DNA of 64,000 nt from Bacteroidales bacterium (GCA_021648725.1 JAKISF010000010.1:1-64000), one strand, 5' to 3'; shown: positions 35,125 to 45,223, counted from the first letter of the stretch. Numbers and translations are program-made. Notes: generated by a model not told the origin, from the sequence alone.

Positions 35125-36108
35125 TTAAAACTTCTTCGTATAAAAATGACAATAAGGCGTTGTGCCTTTATGCTCATAGTAATCTTGATGATAATTTTCT
35201 GCTTGCCAAAACTTCGGTGCTTGTGTAAGTTTGGTAACAACTTTGTAAGCTTTTTCTTTCAATTGTTTAATTAATTTCTCCGAAACTTGTTTTTGATTAT
35301 CGGTTGTATAAAAAATTTCGGAACGGTATTGATTTCCGATATCAGGTCCTTGTCCGTCAACTTGAGTTGGGTCGTGTGTTTCAAAGTAAATTTTTGCAAG
35401 TTCTTCATAAGCAACTTCTTCCGGATTAAAAATAACTTTTACGGCTTCGGCATGGCCGGTAGTTTTACTGCAAACTTGTTCATAGGTCGGGTTTCTTACG
35501 TGTCCTCCTATATAGCCGACTTCCGTAGAAATTACGCCTTTTTGTTTTTTCATCCAATACTCAGTTCCCCAAAAACAGCCGGAAGCAAATATTACTGTTT
35601 CGGTTTTCGGCAATTCAATGTCTTTAATCATTCCTTTTAACGGACTGAATGAAAGAGAGACTGAGTTTACGCAATGCCTTGTATTTTTATCAGTAAAACC
35701 TTCTCCGAGAAACACATGCCCCAAGTGTCCGCCGCAATTTGCACAAACAATTTCGGTTCGCATTCCGTCAACATCCGGAATTCGTTTTACCGCACCTTCT
35801 ATTTCTTCATCGAATGAAGGCCAACCGCAATGTCCGTTAAATTTAGCATCAGATTTGTAAAGTGCTGTTCCGCATTGCTTACAATTAAAAGTTCCTTCTT
35901 CAAAAAAGTCGTTATAAATTCCGGTATGCGGTTGTTCTGTTCCTTTATTCAGGATAACATTCTGTTCTTCTTTTGTTAATTTATTATATTTCATTGTTTT
36001 ATTATCTTGTTTATTATCAGATGTTTCCGGATTTGTATTTTTATTATTTTGACAACTGACTGTTGTTATTAAAAATAGCAAAGCTACTATGTTTATAATT
36101 TTTACCAT
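35125..36108 (-). CDS. msrBA: MsrB-MsrA methionine sulfoxide reductase fusion, lipoprotein
   Basis: Repairs oxidised methionine of both stereoisomers in the envelope. 327 residues: lipoprotein signal ITTVSCQN, MsrB domain (about 40-165) with two zinc CxxC pairs (CKQCG, CANCG) and the catalytic Cys in RHCVNSVSL, then MsrA domain (about 170-327) with FASGCFWGTEYWM and its nucleophile Cys, and GYIGGHVRNPTYEQVC. The order MsrB then MsrA is the reverse of many fusions. The gene is flanked by short gaps and probably has its own promoter. Confidence 0.95.
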   Translation of the reverse strand: MVKIINIVALLFLITTVSCQNNKNTNPETSDNKQDNKTMKYNKLTKEEQNVILNKGTEQPHTGIYNDFFEEGTFNCKQCGTALYKSDAKFNGHCGWPSFDEEIEGAVKRIPDVDGMRTEIVCANCGGHLGHVFLGEGFTDKNTRHCVNSVSLSFSPLKGMIKDIELPKTETVIFASGCFWGTEYWMKKQKGVISTEVGYIGGHVRNPTYEQVCSKTTGHAEAVKVIFNPEEVAYEELAKIYFETHDPTQVDGQGPDIGNQYRSEIFYTTDNQKQVSEKLIKQLKEKAYKVVTKLTQAPKFWQAENYHQDYYEHKGTTPYCHFYTKKF

Positions 36109-36220
36109 AATATTTTATCTTCAAAACGAAGAATAAAAGACATTGTTGTCTCCTATTAAAAAATGCCTGTATATTATTCAACTTTTCTTATTGCAACAAA
36201 CAATGAAATAAGCATACTTC

Positions 36221-36916
36221 TTAAATATACAATTGAAATTCAAACTTAACCCAAGCTAATATTACAGCAATGATTAAAGCAGGAAATAGATTAAATACTT
36301 TTATTTTTTTTATATCCAGAATATTTATTCCTAAGCCGATTAATAATATTCCTCCGACTGCTGTCAATTCATTTACAATAATGACATCAATAAATTCTCC
36401 GAAATACATGGCTAACAAAGTTAATCCGCCTTGAAATATAAGCATCGGAATAACAGAAAAAGCAACACCGATTCCGAAAGCAGATGCTAATGCTATGGAT
36501 GAAAACCCATCCATCACCGATTTTGTGATTAAAAGCGTAGAATCATTGTTCATGCCTTCTTCCAAAGCACCCAATATCGTCATTGAACCCATGCAATACA
36601 ATAAAAAAGCAGTAAGCATACCTTCCGAAAACTTATCTCCTCCGAATTTGATTTTTTTCTTAATTGCATCTGCTTGCCGTTCGGTAAACTTTTCAATATT
36701 TAAAGCTTCACCAATAATCCCGCCTATTACAAGGCTGAATACCAATATCAAATAAGAACCGGTTTTCATGGCCATTACAAAACCCAAGAATAATGTAAAT
36801 AATCCTAAGCCTTGAAAAACGGTAAGTACAATTCTTTTCGGAAGTTTGGTTTTTAAAAGCAAACCTATACCGCTTCCGATGATTACGGCAATGATATTGA
36901 TTATGGTTCCTGTCAT
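36221..36916 (-). CDS. DUF554-family membrane protein
   Basis: 231 residues with about seven membrane helices. It begins TGTIINIIAVIIGSGIGLLL and has YCMGSMTILGALEEGMNND in the middle, both typical of DUF554 (YdfK-like) proteins. They are proposed transporters with no established substrate. It follows the phosphodiesterase-like gene after 11 bases in a string that starts at the xdh gene. Confidence 0.85.
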   Translation of the reverse strand: MTGTIINIIAVIIGSGIGLLLKTKLPKRIVLTVFQGLGLFTLFLGFVMAMKTGSYLILVFSLVIGGIIGEALNIEKFTERQADAIKKKIKFGGDKFSEGMLTAFLLYCMGSMTILGALEEGMNNDSTLLITKSVMDGFSSIALASAFGIGVAFSVIPMLIFQGGLTLLAMYFGEFIDVIIVNELTAVGGILLIGLGINILDIKKIKVFNLFPALIIAVILAWVKFEFQLYI

Positions 36917-36927
36917 AAAATACTTTT

Positions 36928-38079
36928 TTATTGCAAATATACTTTTTGCGTATGATTAATCGTTTTACCTGAAAGTTGAATAAAGAAAATGCCGTGCAGA
37001 TTATTTAATTCGTAATTAATTTCATTATAGCCCGAATTAAACATTTGTGATTCAATATTTTTAATTGTTCTGCCTTGTACATCGTATATTTTAATGCTTA
37101 CAAATTGTTCTTGCGTAAGCTTAAACGAACAAAACTTATCGGTAATTCTAATCTCCGTTTCATTTACAGAATTTATATCCGTTCCCGGAAGAAATATTTC
37201 TTGTGCAACTGAACCGGTCGCATATTCCATATCTACATCAAGAAGTAAGGATGCTGTTACGGCAAAATCAGGAAGAACTCGATAAGTATCGGATATATAA
37301 TTTTGTTTAACATCAGGTCCAATAGCCAGAAACATAATATGCTTGCAACCTTCACAACCGCAACCATGCCCGGAAAAATCATCTGTATGTCTGCCGTGGT
37401 CATTTGTAACCAATAGAGTTGTATTGTCTTTATAAAAAGGATCATTTTGAATGAAATCCCATAATCTAAAAACAAGACTGTCAGCAGTTTTTATAGCTCC
37501 GGTATAGTTCTCCCAAACATCGCTGTGTCCTTCAGAGTCGACATTTGCCAAATACACCCATAATAATTGGGGTTGGTATGTAGCCATATCTGCCTTGGCT
37601 TGAATAACAACATCTTCATCAGAATAATTTTGACTGACTGTATAAGGCCAATAATCCGAACCGTATTCATTATGAAAACTTTGTAACCAAAGTGAACTGA
37701 CATACTTTAATTCATAAATACATTTTGTATCCGGTTGATTTTTTTGTTTTCTGAAATATTCAAATAATGAAGGATCAACGGTATATTGTGTATTTGAACC
37801 TTGATAATTAATACCTATTACATCCGTCCATAATCCGCACCATAAAGCCGGGACAGCTCTTGATGTATAAGTAATGCCGTCATTATAGAATTCAGAAATT
37901 ATGGTTCCTTCCTCTGCCAGTGCTGCCATTTTAGGAATATAAGTATGTGCAGGATCTCCGAATGTTTCTGTATATCTTGCTCCGTCAATAATGACAACAA
38001 CCACATTTTTTGTTTGGGAGAACAACAGTTCTAATTTGAAAAATAGTAGGATTGCTAATAGGATATGTCTTAGTTTCAT
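36928..38079 (-). CDS. Secreted alkaline-phosphatase-superfamily enzyme with T9SS sorting domain
   Basis: 383 residues. Signal peptide, then the phosphatase/sulfatase fold: metal-binding VVVVIIDGARYTETFGD with Thr as likely nucleophile, and LLVTNDHGRHTDDFSGHGC with further metal ligands. A cluster GCGCEGC is unusual and may bind metal or form a disulfide. The last 75 residues form a T9SS-type domain (SIKIYDVQGRTIKNIES ... GIFFIQL). It probably cleaves a phosphate ester or diester outside the cell; the exact substrate cannot be told. Confidence 0.82.
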   Translation of the reverse strand: MKLRHILLAILLFFKLELLFSQTKNVVVVIIDGARYTETFGDPAHTYIPKMAALAEEGTIISEFYNDGITYTSRAVPALWCGLWTDVIGINYQGSNTQYTVDPSLFEYFRKQKNQPDTKCIYELKYVSSLWLQSFHNEYGSDYWPYTVSQNYSDEDVVIQAKADMATYQPQLLWVYLANVDSEGHSDVWENYTGAIKTADSLVFRLWDFIQNDPFYKDNTTLLVTNDHGRHTDDFSGHGCGCEGCKHIMFLAIGPDVKQNYISDTYRVLPDFAVTASLLLDVDMEYATGSVAQEIFLPGTDINSVNETEIRITDKFCSFKLTQEQFVSIKIYDVQGRTIKNIESQMFNSGYNEINYELNNLHGIFFIQLSGKTINHTQKVYLQ

Positions 38080-38119
38080 TTTATTCTTATATTAATTTTA
38101 TAAAGCAATTATAGGTTTG

Positions 38120-39154
38120 TCATCCGAACAGTTTTCCGAAAAAACCTTTATTTTTTTCTTTCGGAACTTCTTTTATTTTTATCTCTGTTTGAATTTCTTC
38201 TGTTTGAACATCAATTTCCTTTATTTTATTTTTACCTATACCTATAGTTTGCATTACCGAACCGCAATACGGACAAGCAGAACTTTCTGAAAGTGAAAAA
38301 GGAGCGGCACAACCGGGACAAACCACTTGCCGGTTTTCAATATCATTTGTTGTTCCGCAAGTTTCGCAAACTTTTTGCTTGCTGCCTTCCGGAATAGTAA
38401 GTTCACTATTACAAACAAAACACTTTGTTTTAATTTGCGAAATATCTTCAATTTCAACAAATTCCGATTTAAATCCGAATTTTTCAATAAGTTTTTTAAT
38501 CGTATCTGTATCGTACATCTGTATAACCATATTCATACTTTGCTTATACATTACATCCTTCGTTCTGCTTGTAACCGGTTCGGGATATTTTTCCATACAT
38601 TCCATTTGCATATTTTCATCAATAGATGTTTTAATGTATGCATCCATTTTTTCAATATAATTATTAAAGTTTTCATCATATTCAGGAATACATTTACCGC
38701 CTTCATAACTAAATTTTAAACCGGTATTTAATTCTGAAAACATTTTTTGAGTTTCTTTATTTTCATTAAAATAACCCACGGCTATTTTTTCAGACCAATA
38801 GCTTTTATAATAGTCAAGAAGCCTTTGCCTGAAAGCGTTTTGTTTTATTTTAGGAGAAAATCGTTTCGGAAATAAATCAAATTCCAAAGTATGTATTTCA
38901 CATTGTGTTGTTACAAACCCGTCTGCATTCTCGGTTTTTATATGGCTTGCAAGTTCTTGCAGCTTTTGAGTATATATTTGTTGTTTTTTTGTATTATCAT
39001 TTTCTGCGGAAAAAACTTCGGATGACTCTTCTGTCATTTTTTCCATATCAAAATCTATTAATGAACTGCAATAATCACAATAAACATATCCGGTAGATAT
39101 TTCGTCTGTTTTATTTCCGCCGCATGACGGGCATTTGTATTTTCTTACTAACAT
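38120..39154 (-). CDS. Multi-zinc-ribbon protein
   Basis: 344 residues, cytosolic. Zinc ribbons at both ends: KYKCPSCGG with CDYCSS at the N-terminus, and CFVCN / CETCG followed by CPGCA / CPYCG at about 245-300. The middle is helical with no known motif. The tail KNKGFFGKLFG is a short amphipathic segment that might touch a membrane. Function unknown. It begins 3 bases after the xdh stop codon and so is probably cotranscribed with the molybdenum enzyme. Confidence 0.75.
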   Translation of the reverse strand: MLVRKYKCPSCGGNKTDEISTGYVYCDYCSSLIDFDMEKMTEESSEVFSAENDNTKKQQIYTQKLQELASHIKTENADGFVTTQCEIHTLEFDLFPKRFSPKIKQNAFRQRLLDYYKSYWSEKIAVGYFNENKETQKMFSELNTGLKFSYEGGKCIPEYDENFNNYIEKMDAYIKTSIDENMQMECMEKYPEPVTSRTKDVMYKQSMNMVIQMYDTDTIKKLIEKFGFKSEFVEIEDISQIKTKCFVCNSELTIPEGSKQKVCETCGTTNDIENRQVVCPGCAAPFSLSESSACPYCGSVMQTIGIGKNKIKEIDVQTEEIQTEIKIKEVPKEKNKGFFGKLFG

Positions 39155-39157
39155 AAT

Positions 39158-41710
39158 TTATTTTTTCGGAAATAAAGGCAACTTAAAACGCCTAATCTTA
39201 TCAAACTGGTACAAAGCATTTGCAACTGCTCCGGCAGTAGGAACAAGTCCGATTTCTCCGATACCTTTTGCTCCGTAGGGTCCTACGGGATCTTTTACTT
39301 CTATGCCTTTTACAATTATTTCGGGTGTTTCGTGTGCTTTTAAAATACCGAGTTTTCGGTATTTGTCATGAACTAAATAACCGTCTTTCATCGGCAAATC
39401 TTCTGTTAAAGCATATCCTAATCCCATGTGTACACCGCCTTCAATTTGTCCTTCAAACAGCATTTGATTCATAATTTTACCGGCATCGTGAGCAGCAACT
39501 ATTTTTTCGACTTTACCTTTATCATTTACTACACAAAGTTGGGCTGCATACCCATAAGAATAGTGTATAATCGGCTCTTCGACTTCATCACCGGGTTTTG
39601 TTGTCCAGTCGCAAACAAATTGCCCGAAATATGTTTTACCGCTGAGGTCTTTTAATGAATTCCTTTTCAAATCTTCGTTTAATGCTTTTGACGCATTTAT
39701 TACTGCTAAACCGACTAATGCCGTTCCCCTTGAAGATGTTGTCATGCCGGTTTTGATGTTGGCATCAGTATCTACAATTACGTCAACGATTTCAGGAGAA
39801 ATTCCGATTTCCTCGCATAAAGTTTGAATTGCCATATTATGAACACCTTGCCCCATTTCCGTCCAACCGTGTTCAATAATTATTTTATTTTCAGAGATGA
39901 TATTTATTTTAACTTTTGATTCATCAATCATACCGTTTCCTACACCTGAATTTTTAATGGCACAAGCTAATCCGGCATATTTTGCGGCATAAAAGTCACC
40001 TTTTATTGCTTCAAGGCATTTTCTTATACCTACCCCCGTTACTTTTTGTCCGGTAGATGTTTTCAGTCCGTCAATTAAAGCATTATCCCAACGGAATTGC
40101 CAACGGTCGAAACCGGCTTGTTCGCAAATATCATCAATACAACTTTCCAAAGCAAAAGCCACTTGATTTGCACCGAAACCGCGCATAGCTCCGCAAGGAA
40201 TATTATTTGTATAAACTGTCTTTGCTTCAACATCAACATTAGGCACAAAATAACCGCCGGTAGCATGCCCGGCAACTCTTTCCAATACTTTTGTTCCTAC
40301 TGATGCATAAGCTCCTGTATCTCCGACCGCTCTTAATTTTATGGCAGTTAATTTTCCGTTTTCATCCGCACCGAGTTCAATATCCATAAAAACAGGGTGC
40401 CTCTTCGGATGCAACCGTATGGATTCTTCTCGTGTTAAAGTGATTTTTACGGGCTTTTGCATCATAAAAGCGAACAATGCCGTATGTCCTTGAATACTCA
40501 AATCTTCTTTTCCGCCGAAACCGCCGCCGTTAGGAACTAATGTAACTTTAACTTTTTCAACAGGTAAATTTAATATATCGCCTACTTGTCGTTGGTCTTC
40601 ATAAACACCTTGCGATTGTGATAATACTTCAATACCTCCGCTTCCGTCAGGACGAGCAATTGCAGCTTCTTTTTCTAAAAAACCGTGTTCAATTCTTTGA
40701 GTTTCATACTTTCCTTTTGATGTATATTTTGAAACTTTAAGAGCATTAGCTGCATCTCCTATTGTAAATTGTGTTGTATTAAAGTTATTCGGTTTATCAG
40801 GATGAACACGTTCGCCGTTAATTGCTTTAAAAACATCAGTTTCAGGCTTAAGCACTTCATATTTAATTTCAATTAAATCAACTGCTTGCCGGGCAACTTC
40901 ATCAGTTTCAGCAACTACACCGGCAATAACATCTCCGATATAGTGCGTTGTTTGCCCTTCATCAATCATTACTGACCAATCTTGATAAATTAAACCTATG
41001 ATTTGTTTTCCGGGAATATCCTTAGCCGTAATAATACGATGAACACCTTCTAATTTTTCAGCTTTTGAGCTGTCGATTTTTAATACTTTTGCTTTCGGAT
41101 AATCTGAGAATTTCAATGCACCGTACAACATTCTTTCAAAAACGATATCATCGACAAATTTTCGCTCGCCTATTGCGGTTTCATAGGCTTCGTATTTAGG
41201 TTGAGATTCTCCGATTTTTCCGGATGTTTTCCGTATTTGAAGTTTTTTACCGGTTTTAATTGCATCGGCAGCCTTTAAAATTCCTTTTTCAATCTTTTTA
41301 TAACCTGTACATCGGCAAATATGTGCTTTTATAGCTTTACGAACTTCATCAATCGTAGGATTGGAATTTTCTTGCAACAGTACCTTTGTTCTGCTTATGA
41401 AACCCGGCGTACAAAAACCGCATTGCACTCCGCCTTCATTTACAAGTGCTTTTGCTATGGTATCTTTCACGTATTCGGAAAAACCTTCGGGTGTAAAAAT
41501 TTCAGTATCTTGTAACTTACTCATTTTTGTTACACAAGACAAAACGGCTTTTCCGTTTATTTCAACCGTACAAGCACCGCACGCAGCTTGTCCTGAGCAA
41601 CCGTCTTTTACGGAAGTTAAACCTTTATCATTTCGAATATAGTCAAGTAAAGTTTTGTTTTCGGTTCCTGTATATGATATTTCTTCGTTATTTAGTTTAA
41701 ATTTAATCAT
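39158..41710 (-). CDS. Xanthine-dehydrogenase-like molybdenum hydroxylase (Fe-S + Mo domains)
   Basis: 850 residues. The N-terminal part holds two [2Fe-2S] sites (GCSGQAACGACTVEINGKAV and CGFCTPGF ... HICRCTGY). From about 165 the aldehyde-oxidase/xanthine-dehydrogenase molybdopterin domains follow, with IEHGFLEKEAA, PNGGGFGGKEDLS, CGAMRGFGANQVAF and the catalytic Glu block YGAKGIGEIGLVPTAGA. There is no FAD domain, so a separate flavin subunit or other electron partner is needed and is not in the window. The layout resembles E. coli XdhD (YgfN), encoded beside ssnA. The purine substrate is an inference. Confidence 0.88.
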   Translation of the reverse strand: MIKFKLNNEEISYTGTENKTLLDYIRNDKGLTSVKDGCSGQAACGACTVEINGKAVLSCVTKMSKLQDTEIFTPEGFSEYVKDTIAKALVNEGGVQCGFCTPGFISRTKVLLQENSNPTIDEVRKAIKAHICRCTGYKKIEKGILKAADAIKTGKKLQIRKTSGKIGESQPKYEAYETAIGERKFVDDIVFERMLYGALKFSDYPKAKVLKIDSSKAEKLEGVHRIITAKDIPGKQIIGLIYQDWSVMIDEGQTTHYIGDVIAGVVAETDEVARQAVDLIEIKYEVLKPETDVFKAINGERVHPDKPNNFNTTQFTIGDAANALKVSKYTSKGKYETQRIEHGFLEKEAAIARPDGSGGIEVLSQSQGVYEDQRQVGDILNLPVEKVKVTLVPNGGGFGGKEDLSIQGHTALFAFMMQKPVKITLTREESIRLHPKRHPVFMDIELGADENGKLTAIKLRAVGDTGAYASVGTKVLERVAGHATGGYFVPNVDVEAKTVYTNNIPCGAMRGFGANQVAFALESCIDDICEQAGFDRWQFRWDNALIDGLKTSTGQKVTGVGIRKCLEAIKGDFYAAKYAGLACAIKNSGVGNGMIDESKVKINIISENKIIIEHGWTEMGQGVHNMAIQTLCEEIGISPEIVDVIVDTDANIKTGMTTSSRGTALVGLAVINASKALNEDLKRNSLKDLSGKTYFGQFVCDWTTKPGDEVEEPIIHYSYGYAAQLCVVNDKGKVEKIVAAHDAGKIMNQMLFEGQIEGGVHMGLGYALTEDLPMKDGYLVHDKYRKLGILKAHETPEIIVKGIEVKDPVGPYGAKGIGEIGLVPTAGAVANALYQFDKIRRFKLPLFPKK

Positions 41711-41767
41711 AATTCTGAAAATTTATTTAATAGCCCGTAAAAATATAAATATTTAATCAATTCTTTG

Positions 41768-41775
41768 TAGATTTG
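41768..41775 (+). promoter_or_regulatory. -7 element of the WD40-caspase gene
   Basis: TAGATTTG is an exact TAnnTTTG, 21 bases before ATG 41797. It overlaps the possible TTG start at 41773, which is therefore unlikely to be used. Confidence 0.55.
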
Positions 41776-41796
41776 TATGAACAGAAATCAATACTT

Positions 41797-44700
41797 ATGA
41801 AAAAAATAACACTCCTTTTTACAGCTACTCTATATTTTATTACGATTCAAGCATTTGCTCAACAACCTGAGGTTTCAATAACAACAGGGCATTCAGGTTT
41901 AATTATGCGAGTTGCAATTGCTCCTGCCGGGAATTTGGTTGCGAGTAACGGTGCAGACCACCTGATTAAAATATGGGATAAAAATTCCGGTAAGGAAATA
42001 ACAACACTGAGCAATAAAGTGAAAGGTGTTGATAATGAGCAAAGAATTGATGATTTAAAATTTTTTGATGACGGAAAGCATCTTTTAACTTCCGATGAAA
42101 ACGGCTCAATAAAAATATGGAATATTGAGAAAGAAAAAATTGTAAAAGATTATGAAAGTGCAGGAGGAATGCCCGGCTTAACAGAAGACATTGCCGGTAA
42201 AAGAATTGTTTTTATTGACAAAAACTATTTACTTGCAGTTACGGAAACAAATAATCCGGAGATTAAAACATATTCTGACTTTAGAATAAGAATTGTAAAA
42301 ATTAATCCGAATAATCCGAATGAAGTATTTGTTGTTGATCTTCAAAATAACTTCTTTATGTTTAATATTGAAACAGGTTTAAAAACAACAACTTTTGAAA
42401 AAACAGACAAATATGTTTTCAAGGTTGCAATAAGCAATAACGGGAAATACCTTTCAATTGTGTTTAGTGATATGACTTTAAAAATTTGGGATATTAAAAC
42501 AGGTAATTTAATAAAAGAAATTAAAGGCATTAAGCCGACAAACATTTATTTTCATCCGATTACGGGTGAATTTGTTGCATTAATTCAAGATCCGATAAAA
42601 TTTCAGAATATCATATATGTGTTTGATAATAAAAAGTTTGAACTTAAACGTAAAATTGAAAATATCGGTTATTTTGCTTCTTTTATGGATTTATCGGCAA
42701 ACGGAAAACTTATTGCATTAAATTCAATGGTAATGAAAAACAATTCTTCTTCATACACCATTAATCTGATTGATTGGAAAACAGGTAAATTAATAAAAAT
42801 TTTAAGAAGCAGAGCTCATTCTGTTTGGCAGATTGAAGCAGCAATAAATTCACCCAGAATTGCATCCTTAAACGGTGATTTGAATTTAAGAATCTGGAAT
42901 ATTTCTACTTTACAAATTGAAAAAGTATTTAAATTCATACAAAAGATTGCAATAAACACCGACGGAAATATTCTCGCCGTGCACGGTTATCATAAAGAAG
43001 GTCCGGGTTATACCTGCATTGCTCTTTGGGATTTGGATTCAATGAAAATTAAAAGCTATTTACCTGTTCCGGATATTTTAAGCGATTTAAACTTCTGTGC
43101 TGATAATGAACACATTATTACTTCTACACTATCAAGCCGAATATCGGTTTGGAATATTAAAAGCGGTAAGCAAATTTACACAATTCAAGGCGATATTTCG
43201 GGAACACAAAGTGCCGTTATTTCAAAAGACCTTAAATATATTGCATACGGTTCTTCCGGAACAGGCGGAGTTAAAATCTATGATACAAATTCCAAAAAAA
43301 CAATTAAAATTGAAGAAGCTCATAAATATCTCGGAGCAAGTGATCTTCGTTTCAGTTCAGACGGAAAATATTTGTTATCGGGAAGTTTTAACAGCGAAGT
43401 TATTGCTTGGAAAATCGGAACATGGGAAAAAGCAACAGATTATCTCGGAAATATCGGACCCGTAAGTTGCATTTCGTATAACTTTAACAATACCGAAACA
43501 GCAAGCGGAAGTATGGGCAGTGCTGTTACGGAAACTGACTATGCCGTTAATGTTTGGAATACCGAAACCGGAAAACTTAAATGTAAGTTACTGAATCACG
43601 ACCTTGCTGTTACAAGTATTGCTTTTAACGAAAAAAATCATTTGCTTTTCAGCGGAAGCAATGACGGAACAATAAAAATATGGTCGTTAGACAGTTGTAA
43701 AGAAATAATGTCGTGCATTGCCATAGATTATGACGATTATATTTTTGTTACACCCGATTATCATTATACCGGTTCAAAAGATGCATTGAAAGGCGTAGGT
43801 TTTAAAATGAACGGCGTAAAACTTTATCCTTTTGAACAATATGATTTACGCCTTAACAGACCGGATATTATTGCCGAACGATTAAATATTGCACCGCAAA
43901 AAATGATTGATGCTTTTAAAAGAGCCTATCATAAACGTCTTGAAAAAATGGGATTTAATGAAAATATACTAAACAATGATTTTAATCTGCCCCAAATAGA
44001 ACTAATAAATAAAAATGAAATTACATTTCAATCGGCAACAAACGAATTGTTACTTGAAATTTCTGCAAAAGACGAAAAATATATTTTAGACAGAATCAAT
44101 ATTTGGATAAACGATGTTCCGCTTTACGGAAGAGAAGGCATTAACTTATTAAGTGAAAAATCAAAAAAGATAAACAAAAAGGTAAAGATATTTCTTTCGG
44201 AAGGAAAAAATAAAATTCAAATTTCAGTTTTAAACAGTAAAGGTGTTGAATCTTTAAAGGAAACCATAGTTACAATAGCACCTTCTTCAAATAGAAAGCC
44301 GGATTTATACATTGTGGCAGTCGGAGTTTCGGATTATATTAATGATGAATATGATTTAAATTATGCTGCAAAAGATGCAAATGATTTAACGGATATCTTT
44401 GAAACTAAAAAAAACAAATTTGAGAACATACACATTATAAAAGTATTAGACCATGACGCAACTAAAGAAAACATATTAAAAACAAAAGAAGAACTAAAAA
44501 ACAGCAATATTAACGATTTGGTAATTATTTATACAGCCGGTCACGGATTTCTGGACGATAACTTAGATTATTTCTTTGCCACAACCGATATTGATGTTTT
44601 AAACCCTTCAAAAAACGGACTTTCTTATGACGAACTTGAAAGTTTATTGGAAGATATTCCGGCAAGAAAAAAATTATTGTTGATGGATGCTTGCCACAGC

Positions 44701-45114
44701 GGAGAAATTGATTTTGACGAATATGATTTATATGTTGAAAACATGGGCAATAATGTTGTTGCAAGAAATATCTATGTTTCAAAAACTTCGGCATCGCATA
44801 TCGGTTTAGATAATTCGTTCAGGCTGATGAAAGAATTATTTGCCGACTTACGAAGAGGCTCCGGAGCCGTTGTTATATCATCTGCCGGAGGAGTAGAATA
44901 TGCTTTTGAATCAGACGAATTAAAGAACGGCGTATTTACTTATGTTTTGATAAATGCTTTAAAATCAATGAAAGCCAATTCAAATTATGATAAAGTCATT
45001 ACCATTTCAGAACTTCAAAAATATGTGATGAAAACTGTAAGCGAATTAACCGGAGGCAAACAAAATCCGACAACACGAAGAGAAAACTTGGAATTTGATT
45101 TTGAGATTTGGTAG
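41797..45114 (+). CDS. Secreted WD40-propeller protein fused to a caspase-like peptidase
   Basis: 1105 residues from ATG 41797. Signal peptide ending QAFAQ; then WD40 repeats from 30 to about 640 in at least two propellers (HSGLIMRVAIAPAGNLVASN, GADHLIKIWDKNSGKEI, LFSGSNDGTIKIWSLDSCKE). A spacer and an Ig-like region precede the C14 caspase-type domain (about 845-1100) with the dyad His916 in YTAGHGFLDD and Cys966 in LLMDACHSGEID. Both catalytic residues are intact. Caspase-like enzymes of this type cut after basic or acidic residues; export makes a surface or periplasmic role likely. Confidence 0.88.
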   Translation: MKKITLLFTATLYFITIQAFAQQPEVSITTGHSGLIMRVAIAPAGNLVASNGADHLIKIWDKNSGKEITTLSNKVKGVDNEQRIDDLKFFDDGKHLLTSDENGSIKIWNIEKEKIVKDYESAGGMPGLTEDIAGKRIVFIDKNYLLAVTETNNPEIKTYSDFRIRIVKINPNNPNEVFVVDLQNNFFMFNIETGLKTTTFEKTDKYVFKVAISNNGKYLSIVFSDMTLKIWDIKTGNLIKEIKGIKPTNIYFHPITGEFVALIQDPIKFQNIIYVFDNKKFELKRKIENIGYFASFMDLSANGKLIALNSMVMKNNSSSYTINLIDWKTGKLIKILRSRAHSVWQIEAAINSPRIASLNGDLNLRIWNISTLQIEKVFKFIQKIAINTDGNILAVHGYHKEGPGYTCIALWDLDSMKIKSYLPVPDILSDLNFCADNEHIITSTLSSRISVWNIKSGKQIYTIQGDISGTQSAVISKDLKYIAYGSSGTGGVKIYDTNSKKTIKIEEAHKYLGASDLRFSSDGKYLLSGSFNSEVIAWKIGTWEKATDYLGNIGPVSCISYNFNNTETASGSMGSAVTETDYAVNVWNTETGKLKCKLLNHDLAVTSIAFNEKNHLLFSGSNDGTIKIWSLDSCKEIMSCIAIDYDDYIFVTPDYHYTGSKDALKGVGFKMNGVKLYPFEQYDLRLNRPDIIAERLNIAPQKMIDAFKRAYHKRLEKMGFNENILNNDFNLPQIELINKNEITFQSATNELLLEISAKDEKYILDRINIWINDVPLYGREGINLLSEKSKKINKKVKIFLSEGKNKIQISVLNSKGVESLKETIVTIAPSSNRKPDLYIVAVGVSDYINDEYDLNYAAKDANDLTDIFETKKNKFENIHIIKVLDHDATKENILKTKEELKNSNINDLVIIYTAGHGFLDDNLDYFFATTDIDVLNPSKNGLSYDELESLLEDIPARKKLLLMDACHSGEIDFDEYDLYVENMGNNVVARNIYVSKTSASHIGLDNSFRLMKELFADLRRGSGAVVISSAGGVEYAFESDELKNGVFTYVLINALKSMKANSNYDKVITISELQKYVMKTVSELTGGKQNPTTRRENLEFDFEIW

Positions 45115-45223
45115 TTTAAGTGGTTATTGTATAAAATACTCTAAAATTTGTAAATATTATTTTTATTTTTTACATTGCACTATATTTATTAGTATAAAAA
45201 ATGTCAATCTTAAAAATAAAAAT

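Noticed and set aside
38327-38719. 130-codon plus-strand open frame
   Set aside because: Antisense to the zinc-ribbon gene and Phe/Ile-rich; a shadow of coding sequence.
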